Shown: positions 44,434 to 53,213 of the stretch, piece by piece | How the letters are laid out: every line of letters starts with the position of its first letter | How positions within the stretch are numbered: position 1 is the stretch's first letter | NCBI RefSeq assembly: GCF_026870175.2 | Contig: NZ_CP113977.2 | Span: forward strand, 4,278,001-4,342,000 | Reading direction: 5' to 3' | Source: Flavobacterium aestivum | Lineage (GTDB): Bacteria; Bacteroidota; Bacteroidia; Flavobacteriales; Flavobacteriaceae | Length of the DNA stretch: 64,000 bases | Program-made: the position numbers and the translations under genes | Notes under the pieces: generated by a model | The model's database searches: none | Told to the model about the DNA's origin: nothing | Seen by the model: only the letters and a program-made list of their open reading frames with translations

Positions 44434-46899
44434 TTACAACCGCACATTTAACTTCAGATTAAAAACTCGGGTTGTCATATAATTTGGAATCGCATATTCT
44501 GTTTTGGTATACACATCACGAACCCAAGTATTGGTAATGGCATTTTGATTGTTAAAAAGATTAAAAATTTCAAAACCTAAAGTCAACTCCTTGAAATGCT
44601 TGAAAAATTTCTTATTAGACATTCCTACCTTTTGATCTATAAAAACTTTTGAAAACCCAACATCAACCCTACGATAATCCTTCAATCTGTTCTGATACAA
44701 ATACGGATCAGCATAAGCAGGCGAACCTCCTGGTAATCCTGTATTATAAACCATATTAAGATATAACTTTAGACTCGGGATCTTTGGCATATAATCTTGA
44801 AACAAAAGTCCAAACTTTAATCTTTGATCCGTTGGTCTGGCAATATATCCTTTGTTATCAATATTCTCTTCTGTCTTTAGATAACCAAAACTAATCCAAG
44901 AATCGGTCCCGGGTACAAATTCACCATTAAGCCGAACGTCCAGTCCTTGTGCATACGCAACGGCATTATTATCCGCTGCATAACGTATTCTTACATTATC
45001 AACCGTATAAGGATTTACATCCTTCATCTTTTTATAATAGGCTTCGGTAATCAGTTTAAAAGGGCGTTGCCACATTTTGAAACTATAATCGTTCCCCAAA
45101 ACAATATTTAAAGATTTTTGAGCTTTTGTATCAGGTAGTACTACTCCATCATAATCGCGCAACTCTCTATAAAAAGGTGGCTGGCTATAAATCCCGACAG
45201 TAAATCTAAAGAGCATGTCTTTTTTCCAATCTGGTTTTATGGCAAATTGAGCTCTCGGACTAAAAACAGTTTGAATATTACTATTCAAATTACCCCCAGA
45301 TACTTCCCAACTTTGCATTCTCGCACCCAAATTATACCATATATCGTTTGTCCCTAAATTGTCTTTTCTCCCCCATTGTGCATAGGCTGAAAATCTATCT
45401 ATATCCGTAAAATTAATTGCACTTACATATTGATATGGTACCAACAAACCTGCATAAGGCTGATAAGGTTCATCCTTTTTAGGCAAAAAAATCGGAGGCC
45501 TTACTGAAAACCCAGCAGAATCAATTACTTCCCATTCTGAAACTCGGTCTCGAATTGATTCTTTGGTATATTTTAATCCCCACTCGATCTGATTTTGTTT
45601 CCAATTTTTCAAACCTTTTACTTCTAAATTAGCTATCAAAGCATCCAAATCATTTCTGGCGTGATTCAATTGAGATCCAATTCCTCTTGAAAAGGTAATA
45701 TCACCATAAGTATCAGATCCGATATTAGTATCTACTTCTCCTAAACGATATTGTGCATAAATATCAAAATATTCTTGTTCTATGGTATGATATAGAGACC
45801 CAATAAATTTTAATGTAAAAGTATCACTTACTTGATAAGTAGTTTTTAAAGCTCCAAAATAAGTATCGTATTTGTCTTTTTCCTTGCCTTCGTAATAAAC
45901 AGCAAGAGCCATTGGAGCATCTGCTGTACCAAAATTAGTTTGACGGGTAAGCGGCTGATACAAATACTTATTTTGAGAAATATTCCCTAGAAAACTCCAT
46001 TGCCATTTAGGTGAAGCCTGATAATTAATATTAGTCTGAATATCGGCAAAAGTAGGTGTATAATTCGTTTGAGTCTCTTGGCTATTAACAAGAAGACTAT
46101 TGTTTCTATACCGAACTCCCGTAATTGCCGACCACTTTTTATCTTTAGAAACTGCATCAATAGCGAGGCTTCCGCCAAGAAAACTCATTTCTAGGATAGC
46201 TCCAAATTGAGTAGGATTTCTATAAGTGATATCTAAAACTGAAGACATTTTATCACCATATTTTGCCTGAAAACCTCCTGCCGAAAATTCTATATTTTGC
46301 ACCAAATCAGTATTGACAAAACTCAATCCTTCTTGTTGCCCTGAACGAATGAGAAAAGGACGGTACACTTCGACTTCATTAACATAAACCAAATTTTCAT
46401 CGTAATTCCCACCGCGAACCGAATATTGTGTACTGAGTTCATTATTAGAATTGACTCCTGGCAATGTTTTCAGAACATTCTCAATACCTGCATTGGCACC
46501 AGGAATAAAACGAATGTCTTTGGCTTCAAAAGTAATAATCCCCTGAACTGCTTTCTTATTATTACTATTTATAATAACCTCTCCCATTTGTTCCTCTCTA
46601 TCATTCATATGCATATTAAACACATACACTTCATTTAGTTTTAAAGAAACTTTTAGACTGGTTTTTTTCAAAGAAATATGGGTAAATTCTACCGTGACTA
46701 TTTGATTGGATGGAATAGCGATTTGATAAAATCCCTTTTCATTTGTTTGGGTTTTATTATTTAGACAAGATACATTCACGCCTTCAATAGGAAGATTCTT
46801 TTCATCCAAAACAATACCTTTTACAAAAGCACTTTGGGCAAATGAATTCATTCCCATCCACAAAAAAATAAAACAACACAGAGATTTAAAAATATTCAA
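44434..46899 (-). CDS. TonB-dependent receptor with carboxypeptidase-like regulatory domain
   Basis: 821 residues with signal peptide (MNIFKSLCCFIFLWMGMNSFAQS). An N-terminal CarboxypepD_reg domain (about 24-105: FVKGIVLDEKNLPIEGVNVS) precedes a plug domain (about 115-225: GIENVLKTLPGVNSNNEL, QYSVRGGNYDENLVYVNEV) and a long barrel ending in FNLKLNVRL. It would import a ligand powered by the TonB complex. An in-frame stop lies just upstream and no ATG precedes the signal peptide, so the start is TTG at 46899. The M23 peptidase gene ends 12 bases upstream, so the two are likely cotranscribed. Ligand unknown. Confidence 0.9.
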   Translation of the reverse strand: MNIFKSLCCFIFLWMGMNSFAQSAFVKGIVLDEKNLPIEGVNVSCLNNKTQTNEKGFYQIAIPSNQIVTVEFTHISLKKTSLKVSLKLNEVYVFNMHMNDREEQMGEVIINSNNKKAVQGIITFEAKDIRFIPGANAGIENVLKTLPGVNSNNELSTQYSVRGGNYDENLVYVNEVEVYRPFLIRSGQQEGLSFVNTDLVQNIEFSAGGFQAKYGDKMSSVLDITYRNPTQFGAILEMSFLGGSLAIDAVSKDKKWSAITGVRYRNNSLLVNSQETQTNYTPTFADIQTNINYQASPKWQWSFLGNISQNKYLYQPLTRQTNFGTADAPMALAVYYEGKEKDKYDTYFGALKTTYQVSDTFTLKFIGSLYHTIEQEYFDIYAQYRLGEVDTNIGSDTYGDITFSRGIGSQLNHARNDLDALIANLEVKGLKNWKQNQIEWGLKYTKESIRDRVSEWEVIDSAGFSVRPPIFLPKKDEPYQPYAGLLVPYQYVSAINFTDIDRFSAYAQWGRKDNLGTNDIWYNLGARMQSWEVSGGNLNSNIQTVFSPRAQFAIKPDWKKDMLFRFTVGIYSQPPFYRELRDYDGVVLPDTKAQKSLNIVLGNDYSFKMWQRPFKLITEAYYKKMKDVNPYTVDNVRIRYAADNNAVAYAQGLDVRLNGEFVPGTDSWISFGYLKTEENIDNKGYIARPTDQRLKFGLLFQDYMPKIPSLKLYLNMVYNTGLPGGSPAYADPYLYQNRLKDYRRVDVGFSKVFIDQKVGMSNKKFFKHFKELTLGFEIFNLFNNQNAITNTWVRDVYTKTEYAIPNYMTTRVFNLKLNVRL

Positions 46900-46911
46900 T
46901 TGATTTCGTTT

Positions 46912-48609
46912 TTACTGTTTTTGATTTCTTTGAAAATGAGTTTCAAAGATAGAAGAATTCCCTACATTATCAACTACAACAACTTTTAATTCATTATCTC
47001 CTTCGGTAACAATTCCATCGCTAAAATTATGGGTCAAAAGTCTTGTTTTATTATCATATTCCATCAAGATCCATTTTCCGTTAAGATAACCATTATACGA
47101 TTTAATTCCAGACAAACTATCTGATATACTTACTTGAAGCAGTTTTTGATTGTCTATTTTTTTCCCCTCAATAGATTTTGCCATCGTAATTACAGGTGCA
47201 ATAGTATCTAACACCAGTTTATATTGTCCTAAAGTTTTAACTCTGGTCTCATAAACATTATTTTTTTCACGAGTCGTATTGTAACTTATCTTTCCTCCAT
47301 CTACTCGACCAATGAATACTTTGTCTTTTTGATCTGCTGGATAACTATCGCTTTCCATAGCAATTGTAAAGTTTGTATGCGCCGGAACTGTATCATCATG
47401 TACAACCAAAACATTATTTTTTACATCAAAATTTAAATTAAAGTCACCATAGAATGTACCTGCGGGAAAGAAAACACTGCATTTGTCTTTTTCAAAAAGA
47501 CAATCTTTCGAAGCCTTCACAACATAATTAGAAACAACTGGTTCTTTTTCTATTATAGTCGAAAGCGAATCATACTGCACCGGAATCCCAATTGTTGTTT
47601 TATTTCCATAAAAATCTGAAACCTCCAAACTACATACCGAAGTCAAATTAGGAAGTACCGTGATAACACCATTTGTTTCATCGGTTTTTATGATACTCAA
47701 ATTATAAGGCGGATTCATAAACAACTTTTGAACTCTCTGCTGTGTTTTTTTATAAAGCGAATAATCAATTAACGCATTTACATACCTCATTTCATCAAAA
47801 GAATAAGTGTTAAATTGGTATCCGAAAATAGATTTGCCATTGCAAGACAAATTCACATCGAAAACACCATTTTTGTTAAAAGACACATCATCATAATCAA
47901 AAGTAGCAATAGCAAAACCAATTTTCCCATTGGCAATAACCTTATCTGCCATATACGTTCCGTCCTTTTGCAGGGATAAATTAACAGGAATAGGTCGTTG
48001 TGAATGATTTACTATTGTTTTTGAATCTAATGGATAAGCATATAAATTTGAAACTATTGGCTTCTTAGTATCTTTCATTAAAGCATCAAAACCAAAGAAC
48101 ATCGGGTTGATAATTTTCTCTGTTTTCGTATCCCGAAATTCAAAATGCAAGTGAGGTCCTTCAGAAGCGCCTGTATTTCCGGAAATAGCAATTAATTGTC
48201 CTTTTTTGACTGGCATTTCATTGGGTTTAAAATACATTTCAATTTCAAAAGACTGTTCTTTATAATGAGTTTTCTTTATAAAATCCTCAATAGAATCGGT
48301 CGCTTTTTGCAAATGCCCGTAAACTGATGTGAATCCATTTGGATGATCAATATAAATGGTTTTCCCATTTCCAAAAGTAGAAATCTTGATTCTTGAAACA
48401 TATCCATCAGCAACAGCATACACACTTAATCCTTCTTTTTGAAGGGTTTTCATATCAAAGCCTGCATGAAAATGATTGGGTCTCAATTCTCCAAAATTTC
48501 CAGACAATTGCAACGGAATATCTAGCGGTGGACAAAAATAGTTTTTAGGATAATCTGTTTGAGCAAAGAGGGTGCTAGAGAGAACTAACAGAAAAAAAGA
48601 AAACTTCAT
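46912..48609 (-). CDS. M23-family metallopeptidase (exported)
   Basis: 565 residues with signal peptide (MKFSFFLLVLSSTLFAQ). The M23 domain sits near the N-terminus (about 20-180) with NHFHAGFDMKT (H and D zinc ligands) and GNTGASEGPHLHFEFRD (the HxH ligand), so the site is complete. The remainder (about 190-565) is beta-rich with Ig-like strands (GVFDVNLSCNGKSIFGYQF, DSLSGIKSYNGYLNGKWI), probably adhesion or sensing domains. M23 enzymes cut peptidoglycan cross-bridges, usually as lytic endopeptidases. It precedes the TonB-dependent receptor by 12 bases. Confidence 0.9.
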   Translation of the reverse strand: MKFSFFLLVLSSTLFAQTDYPKNYFCPPLDIPLQLSGNFGELRPNHFHAGFDMKTLQKEGLSVYAVADGYVSRIKISTFGNGKTIYIDHPNGFTSVYGHLQKATDSIEDFIKKTHYKEQSFEIEMYFKPNEMPVKKGQLIAISGNTGASEGPHLHFEFRDTKTEKIINPMFFGFDALMKDTKKPIVSNLYAYPLDSKTIVNHSQRPIPVNLSLQKDGTYMADKVIANGKIGFAIATFDYDDVSFNKNGVFDVNLSCNGKSIFGYQFNTYSFDEMRYVNALIDYSLYKKTQQRVQKLFMNPPYNLSIIKTDETNGVITVLPNLTSVCSLEVSDFYGNKTTIGIPVQYDSLSTIIEKEPVVSNYVVKASKDCLFEKDKCSVFFPAGTFYGDFNLNFDVKNNVLVVHDDTVPAHTNFTIAMESDSYPADQKDKVFIGRVDGGKISYNTTREKNNVYETRVKTLGQYKLVLDTIAPVITMAKSIEGKKIDNQKLLQVSISDSLSGIKSYNGYLNGKWILMEYDNKTRLLTHNFSDGIVTEGDNELKVVVVDNVGNSSIFETHFQRNQKQ

Positions 48610-48646
48610 ATATTGCTATTATTGTTTTTATCGGTCATATGTAATT

Positions 48647-48681
48647 GCTTCGTCTGTTCGCTATCGTTCGGGTCGCATATC
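48647..48681. repeat. Isolated copy of the nested sub-motif of the intergenic repeat
   Basis: CTTCGTCTGTTCGCTATCG followed by TTCGGGTC closely matches CTTCGTCAGTTCGCTATCG in copy B of the intergenic element (34.4 kb), with one difference in the first 19 bases. It lies alone between the M23 gene and the coiled-coil gene. Confidence 0.6.
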
Positions 48682-48844
48682 TTCATTGGTTTTTGCGAAC
48701 AACTTACAATCATGGTCATTTCGTGGAATACATTTTTGCTAAAATAAAAAAAGTAAGTAAGACTTACAAGACAAAACAAGCCAAAATACAACATCTTGAT
48801 TTACAGTTGATTCATTTTTTTAATGTAAAAAAATCGATAAAATA

Positions 48845-48874
48845 TTGCAATAATAAAAAGGAATACTAACTTTG
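48845..48874 (+). promoter_or_regulatory. Promoter of the coiled-coil-zapA operon
   Basis: TTG (48845-48847), 19 bases, TAACTTTG (48867-48874): an exact fit to the Bacteroidota consensus, 28 bases before the ATG at 48903. Confidence 0.75.
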
Positions 48875-48902
48875 TAAGATTAAGAAATGAATAGGAATTA
48901 TA

Positions 48903-49193
48903 ATGAGTGTGATTGCAGAAATAATTGATACTCTTGAAAATAAGATTGATAAGCTTTTTTTTAAAATTAAAAATTTAGAAAAAACCAATCAAGATATAAC
49001 CGTAGAGTTAAATAGAGCTGCAGTGGTGATACAAAATCAATCAAAAGAAATTGATGATTTAAAAACACAATTAGAGACACTCAAAATAGCCAATGCATTA
49101 TTAGGCAGTGACGACAACAAAAGAGATACAAAGCTTAAAATAAATTCAATAATTCGTGAAATTGATTACTGTATAGCCCAGCTATCAGATTAG
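48903..49193 (+). CDS. Small coiled-coil protein upstream of zapA
   Basis: 96 residues, almost entirely helical with heptad spacing (IIDTLENKIDKLFFKIKNLE, then IQNQSKEIDDLKTQLETLK). It is cytoplasmic, with no domain hit that I can name; in size and composition it resembles the cell-division factor ZapB, which is also a short coiled coil. It is followed after 8 bases by zapA, which makes a division role plausible. The similarity to ZapB is compositional only. Confidence 0.75.
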   Translation: MSVIAEIIDTLENKIDKLFFKIKNLEKTNQDITVELNRAAVVIQNQSKEIDDLKTQLETLKIANALLGSDDNKRDTKLKINSIIREIDYCIAQLSD

Positions 49194-49201
49194 TAAAAAA
49201 T

Positions 49202-49495
49202 ATGGACGAAAAGCTTAAAATTAAAATATCAATTGCAGACAGAGTTTACCCATTAACGGTGGATTTCTCTCAAGAAGAAGGACTTAGAAGTGCTTCTAGA
49301 AAAATTGATGCGATGATTAAGCAATTTGAAGAAAATTATGCCGTTCGAGACAAACAAGATGTATTAGCAATGTGTGCTTTACAATTTGCTTCTCAAGTAG
49401 AACAAAAACAGATTGATAATATTATAAATGGTGAAGAAACCGTTGAAAGATTAAACAAAATCAATTTGCTTTTAGACGAATATCTCGACAAATAA
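49202..49495 (+). CDS. zapA: Cell division protein ZapA
   Basis: 97 residues. LKIKISIADRVYPLTVDFSQEEGLR is the N-terminal beta-strand domain and the C-terminal helix (about 55-95) is the coiled-coil dimerisation segment (DVLAMCALQFASQVEQKQID). ZapA binds FtsZ and bundles its filaments at the division site. The gene follows the coiled-coil gene by 8 bases and is followed by a 6S-like RNA and rny, which matches the E. coli habit of encoding 6S RNA next to zapA. Confidence 0.9.
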   Translation: MDEKLKIKISIADRVYPLTVDFSQEEGLRSASRKIDAMIKQFEENYAVRDKQDVLAMCALQFASQVEQKQIDNIINGEETVERLNKINLLLDEYLDK

Positions 49496-49516
49496 ACGTT
49501 CTTTACACAGACTAAA

Positions 49517-49686
49517 AACACTGCCTACATTAGTTCACATTTTGGTAAACTCAACACTAACAATTTAGAATGAGCAAATCATCACTACTAAAGCATGCCA
49601 CGCTTCGACGAGGAAACTTGAACAGTGAGTTAGCTCAAAACTTGTATTTCCGAGTTTATACAAGCAACCTAATGTAGGCTTTTTTT
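49517..49686 (+). ncRNA. ssrS: 6S-like regulatory RNA (6S-Flavo type)
   Basis: GCCTACATTAG (49523-49533) pairs perfectly over 11 bp with CTAATGTAGGC (49669-49679), closing a roughly 157-base rod, and a run of seven T's (49680-49686) ends it. Inside are further paired segments, such as CTTGTA with TACAAG (49640-49645 and 49658-49663). A long closing helix, an interrupted interior and a place directly after zapA are typical of 6S RNA, which binds the sigma-70 holoenzyme and mimics an open promoter. Bacteroidota versions were described as the 6S-Flavo class. The exact 5' end is not certain. Confidence 0.75.
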
Positions 49687-49706
49687 ATATATAAATTTTA
49701 ACAAAC

Positions 49707-51269
49707 ATGGACATCTTAACAATAATTATTTCAGGAATTACTGGTATTGCAGTAGGATTTAGTATAGCCAAAGTCATAGAAAAAAGCAATATCTCTAATT
49801 TAATTAAAAGCGCCAAAAAAGAAGCGGCTTCAATTCTAAAAGACGCCAATCTTGAGGCAGAAAACATTAAAAAAGACAAAATTCTTCAAGCAAAAGAAAA
49901 ATTTATCGAACTAAAATCTGAACATGAACAAGTAATTCTAGCAAGAGATAAGAAAGTAGCAGAGGTAGAAAAAAGAGTTCGTGACAAAGAATCTCAAGTT
50001 TCAAACGAATTATCAAAAGCCAAAAAGATAAATGACGATTTTGAAGCAAAAAATCTAGAATACACCTCTAAAATAGAGAATTTAGACAAAAAACAATTAG
50101 AAGTAGACAAACTTCATAAAAGCCAATTGCAACAATTAGAAGTGATCTCAGGATTATCTGCGGATGAAGCTAAAGAGCAATTAGTTGAAGGCTTAAAAGC
50201 TGAAGCAAAGAGCAAAGCAATGTCTCATATTCAAGATACTATTGAAGAAGCTAAATTAACGGCACAACAAGAGGCTAAGAAAATCATCATTAACACCATT
50301 CAAAGAGTAGGAACAGAAGAAGCAGTAGAAAATTGCGTATCTGTTTTTAACATTGAATCAGATGATGTAAAAGGTAGAATCATTGGTCGTGAAGGAAGAA
50401 ACATTAGAGCATTAGAAGCTGCCACAGGAGTAGAAATCATTGTAGATGACACTCCGGAAGCTATTATCCTTTCTTGTTTTGACCCAGTGCGTAGAGAGAT
50501 TGCTCGTTTGGCATTACACAAATTAGTAACTGACGGACGTATTCACCCAGCACGTATCGAAGAGGTAGTTGCCAAAACAACTAAACAAATTGATGATGAA
50601 ATCATTGAGGTTGGAAAACGAACTGTTATTGACTTAGGAATTCACGGATTACACCCAGAATTAATAAAAGTAGTAGGTAGAATGAAATACCGTTCTTCTT
50701 ACGGACAAAATTTATTGCAACACTCTCGTGAAGTTTCTAAACTTTGCGGAATCATGGCTGCTGAATTGGGCTTGAATGTTAAACTTGCCAAAAGAGCAGG
50801 ATTACTTCACGATATTGGTAAAGTTCCAGATACAGAAAGTGACTTACCACACGCCTTATTAGGAATGCAATGGGCTGAAAAATATGGTGAGAAAGAAGAA
50901 GTTTGCAACGCCATTGGAGCTCACCATGACGAGATAGAAATGAAATCATTATTATCTCCAATTATTCAAGTTTGTGATGCTATTTCAGGAGCAAGACCAG
51001 GAGCCAGAAGACAAGTATTAGATTCTTACATTCAACGTTTAAAAGATCTTGAAGATGTAGCTTATGGATTTAGTGGTGTAAAAAATGCTTATGCCATTCA
51101 AGCTGGTAGAGAACTACGTGTTATTGTAGAAAGCGAAAAAGTATCTGATGATAATGCAGCCACTCTATCTTTCGAAATTTCACAAAAAATTCAAACTGAA
51201 ATGACTTATCCAGGTCAAGTAAAAGTTACAGTAATTAGAGAAACAAGAGCAGTGAATATTGCTAAATAA
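49707..51269 (+). CDS. rny: Ribonuclease Y
   Basis: 520 residues. A transmembrane helix (about 3-23) leads to a long charged coiled coil (about 30-185). The KH domain (about 205-265) shows [20 protein letters not shown] and the HD domain (about 330-430) [18 protein letters not shown] followed by [12 protein letters not shown] and GAHHDEIE. It is a membrane-tethered endoribonuclease that starts mRNA turnover. Length (520) equals that of the B. subtilis enzyme. It follows the 6S-like RNA and ends at a hairpin terminator. Confidence 0.97.
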   Translation: MDILTIIISGITGIAVGFSIAKVIEKSNISNLIKSAKKEAASILKDANLEAENIKKDKILQAKEKFIELKSEHEQVILARDKKVAEVEKRVRDKESQVSNELSKAKKINDDFEAKNLEYTSKIENLDKKQLEVDKLHKSQLQQLEVISGLSADEAKEQLVEGLKAEAKSKAMSHIQDTIEEAKLTAQQEAKKIIINTIQRVGTEEAVENCVSVFNIESDDVKGRIIGREGRNIRALEAATGVEIIVDDTPEAIILSCFDPVRREIARLALHKLVTDGRIHPARIEEVVAKTTKQIDDEIIEVGKRTVIDLGIHGLHPELIKVVGRMKYRSSYGQNLLQHSREVSKLCGIMAAELGLNVKLAKRAGLLHDIGKVPDTESDLPHALLGMQWAEKYGEKEEVCNAIGAHHDEIEMKSLLSPIIQVCDAISGARPGARRQVLDSYIQRLKDLEDVAYGFSGVKNAYAIQAGRELRVIVESEKVSDDNAATLSFEISQKIQTEMTYPGQVKVTVIRETRAVNIAK

Positions 51270-51288
51270 TTAAGGCTCTCAAAATATC

Positions 51289-51328
51289 AAAAAGACTTGT
51301 TGATTAAAAATCGGCAAGTCTTTTTTTA
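51289..51328 (+). terminator. Terminator of rny
   Basis: AAAAGACTTG (51291-51300) pairs with CAAGTCTTTT (51315-51324); the loop also contains a GATT/AATC pair. T's run to 51328. Confidence 0.85.
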
Positions 51329-51383
51329 TGCCTTATATTAATCTTGTTCATAGGCCGTACTTAAGCAATATAACCTACCCTAC

Positions 51384-52283
51384 TTAGCCTTTTCTCGGAT
51401 GAAAGGTATTCATAACTTCGGTTAAATACTTTCGATCCAAATGAACATAGATTTCTGTTGTTGTGATAGACTCATGTCCAAGCATTAATTGTATTGAGCG
51501 TAAATCTGCTCCATTCTCTAAAAGATGAGTAGCAAAGGAATGTCTTAATGTATGTGGACCTATGTTTTTATTTAAGTTTATTTTGACTGTTAAGTCTTTA
51601 ATAATAGTAAAAATCATGGCTCGGGTTAATTGCTTCCCTCTTCTATTTAAAAACAAAGTATCCTCGAACCCTTTTTGAATATTAAGATGCGCTCTATTGT
51701 TATTTTTATAAATCTCAATAAATTTTTGAGTCAAATTTCCAACAGGAACAAAGCGCTGCTTATTTCCCTTTCCGGTTACTTTAACGAAGCCTTCTTCAAA
51801 AAACAAGTCCGAAATTTTCAAGGAAACCAATTCAGAAACACGAAGCCCGCAACCGTATAAGGTTTCAAGCATCGCACGATTACGTTCTCCTTCATTCGTA
51901 CTCAAATCAATTGCTGAGATAAGCGAATCTATCTCTTCGATAGCCAATGTATCTGGTAACTTACGTCCGGTTTTTGGAGTTTCAATCAGCTCCATTGGGT
52001 TATCGTTCCTAAAATCTTCGAATATTAAATAAGAAAAAAAGCTTTTTAATCCAGAAATTATTCTAGCCTGTGACCTGGGATTTAATTCTTTAGAAACATT
52101 GTAAATAAATTGCTGTAACGTTTCTTCACTTATGACTAAAGGTGAAACACGAATCTCATTTTGAGACAAAAACAAGCACAATCGCTCAATATCAAAAGAA
52201 TAATTATCAATAGTATTTTTTGATAACCCCCTTTCAATTTTGAGATAAGACTGATAACTTTTTAGATACGATTCCCAATTCAT
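51384..52283 (-). CDS. xerD: Tyrosine site-specific recombinase XerD
   Basis: 299 residues. The N-terminal SAM-like DNA-binding domain (about 5-85) is followed by the catalytic domain (about 105-290) with the complete set of active residues: Arg in YGCGLRVSELVSL, Lys in VTGKGNKQRFVPV, HTLRHSFATHLLENG with His and Arg, GHESITTTEIYVH with His and Tyr. With XerC it resolves chromosome dimers at dif during division. The length and the lack of neighbouring mobile genes point to the housekeeping enzyme and not an integrase. It is probably followed by its own dif elsewhere; none is seen here. Confidence 0.92.
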   Translation of the reverse strand: MNWESYLKSYQSYLKIERGLSKNTIDNYSFDIERLCLFLSQNEIRVSPLVISEETLQQFIYNVSKELNPRSQARIISGLKSFFSYLIFEDFRNDNPMELIETPKTGRKLPDTLAIEEIDSLISAIDLSTNEGERNRAMLETLYGCGLRVSELVSLKISDLFFEEGFVKVTGKGNKQRFVPVGNLTQKFIEIYKNNNRAHLNIQKGFEDTLFLNRRGKQLTRAMIFTIIKDLTVKINLNKNIGPHTLRHSFATHLLENGADLRSIQLMLGHESITTTEIYVHLDRKYLTEVMNTFHPRKG

Positions 52284-52312
52284 AGTAACAAAGTAAAGAC
52301 TTTTTTAGTCAT

Positions 52313-52337
52313 AAAAAAACCTCCCGAATTGGGAGGC
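52313..52337 (-). terminator. Terminator of the first barrel gene
   Basis: CCTCCC (52320-52325) and GGGAGG (52331-52336) with loop GAATT, and a T run on the minus strand. Nearly the same hairpin ends the next barrel gene at 53.2 kb. Confidence 0.88.
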
Positions 52338-52356
52338 TTCTATAATCATATGAACA

Positions 52357-52989
52357 TTAAAATTTATAGCTACCTGTTACCGACAAAACTCGATTGTCAG
52401 CGTGAAAATCTGTTCCAAATCTATTTTGAGCAGCATTATTTAAGCCAAAATTATATCTTAAATCAATACCCCATTTATCTGTAAAATCATATCCTCCTCC
52501 TATATTTATACCAAAATCGAAAGTTTTAAATTGATCTGTAACATTTTTTGATTTTGAATTAACATAATCATTACCGCTATCTGTATAGCTAAAATAATTA
52601 GATCTGGCTGCTAATAGGAAACCAAATTGAGGCCCTACCTCTAAACTAAACTTTTTCGCCACATAATATTTAGCCATTACTGGCAACAATAAGTAACTTA
52701 AATTTAAATTATCTTGCTGATAGGTTTCAACATTTCCAAAATCATAATAGCTTCTATAAGCACTCCCTTGAAAAGAAAAAAGTAATTCAGGTTGAAAAAT
52801 AAATTCTTTAGAAAGTTTAACTGCTGCAAAACCTCCAAGTACTATACCTGGCTGAATTTGCGATTGCTTAACATAATTTCCCGAAAGAGTAGACAAATTC
52901 AAACCTGCTTTTACTCCAAATCTAGCTTCTTGTGCATTTAAAAATCCAAATGCTAATACTACAACTGCTGTCAGAATGTTTTTCTTCAT
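52357..52989 (-). CDS. PorT-type outer-membrane beta-barrel protein
   Basis: 210 residues from the ATG at 52989 (MKKNILTAVVVLAFGFLNAQ, signal peptide); the longer frame starts at TTG. The mature protein has the eight-stranded porin-like pattern: FGVKAGLNLSTLSGNYV, then IVLGGFAAVKLSKEFIFQPE, YVAKKFSLEVGPQFGFLL and NIGGGYDFTDKWGIDLRYNFG, ending in Tyr-Lys-Phe. It sits in the outer membrane; such small barrels (PorT/OprF-like) have diverse or structural roles. It has a promoter upstream at 53015-53046. Confidence 0.82.
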   Translation of the reverse strand: MKKNILTAVVVLAFGFLNAQEARFGVKAGLNLSTLSGNYVKQSQIQPGIVLGGFAAVKLSKEFIFQPELLFSFQGSAYRSYYDFGNVETYQQDNLNLSYLLLPVMAKYYVAKKFSLEVGPQFGFLLAARSNYFSYTDSGNDYVNSKSKNVTDQFKTFDFGINIGGGYDFTDKWGIDLRYNFGLNNAAQNRFGTDFHADNRVLSVTGSYKF

Positions 52990-53014
52990 TTTATTCAATT
53001 ATATTAGTTCAAGA

Positions 53015-53046
53015 CAAATATATCCCAAATTTACGATCTTAAGCAA
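53015..53046 (-). promoter_or_regulatory. Promoter of the PorT-type barrel gene
   Basis: Minus strand: TTG (53044-53046), 21 bases, TATATTTG (53015-53022), 25 bases before the ATG at 52989. Confidence 0.55.
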
Positions 53047-53160
53047 AAAAACAGAGGATGTTTTTCTTACTTTTTAAAATAGTAAAAAAATTAAAATCAA
53101 CGTAATTTACAATAAACACATAAAGGGTCAACACACCACAAAAAAGATTGTTTTGAACAT

Positions 53161-53187
53161 AAAAAAAAACCTCCCAAGTTGGGAGGT
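53161..53187 (-). terminator. Terminator of the second barrel gene
   Basis: CCTCCC (53170-53175) and GGGAGG (53181-53186) with loop AAGTT, and a long T run on the minus strand. Confidence 0.9.
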
Positions 53188-53213
53188 CTATATAATTTTC
53201 TAACTATATCAAA

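Noticed and set aside
44434..46899. SusC/SusD polysaccharide utilisation locus
   Set aside because: The receptor is orphan, there is no SusD-type lipoprotein and no glycoside hydrolase nearby.
48606..48794. Minus-strand frame of 62 codons upstream of the M23 gene
   Set aside because: It spans the intergenic sub-motif copy and ends at the M23 start; it has no domain, and its apparent membrane helix comes from AT-rich DNA.
51384..52283. Integrase of a mobile element
   Set aside because: The XerD length, the full active site and the absence of flanking mobile or phage genes or att-like repeats indicate the housekeeping recombinase.
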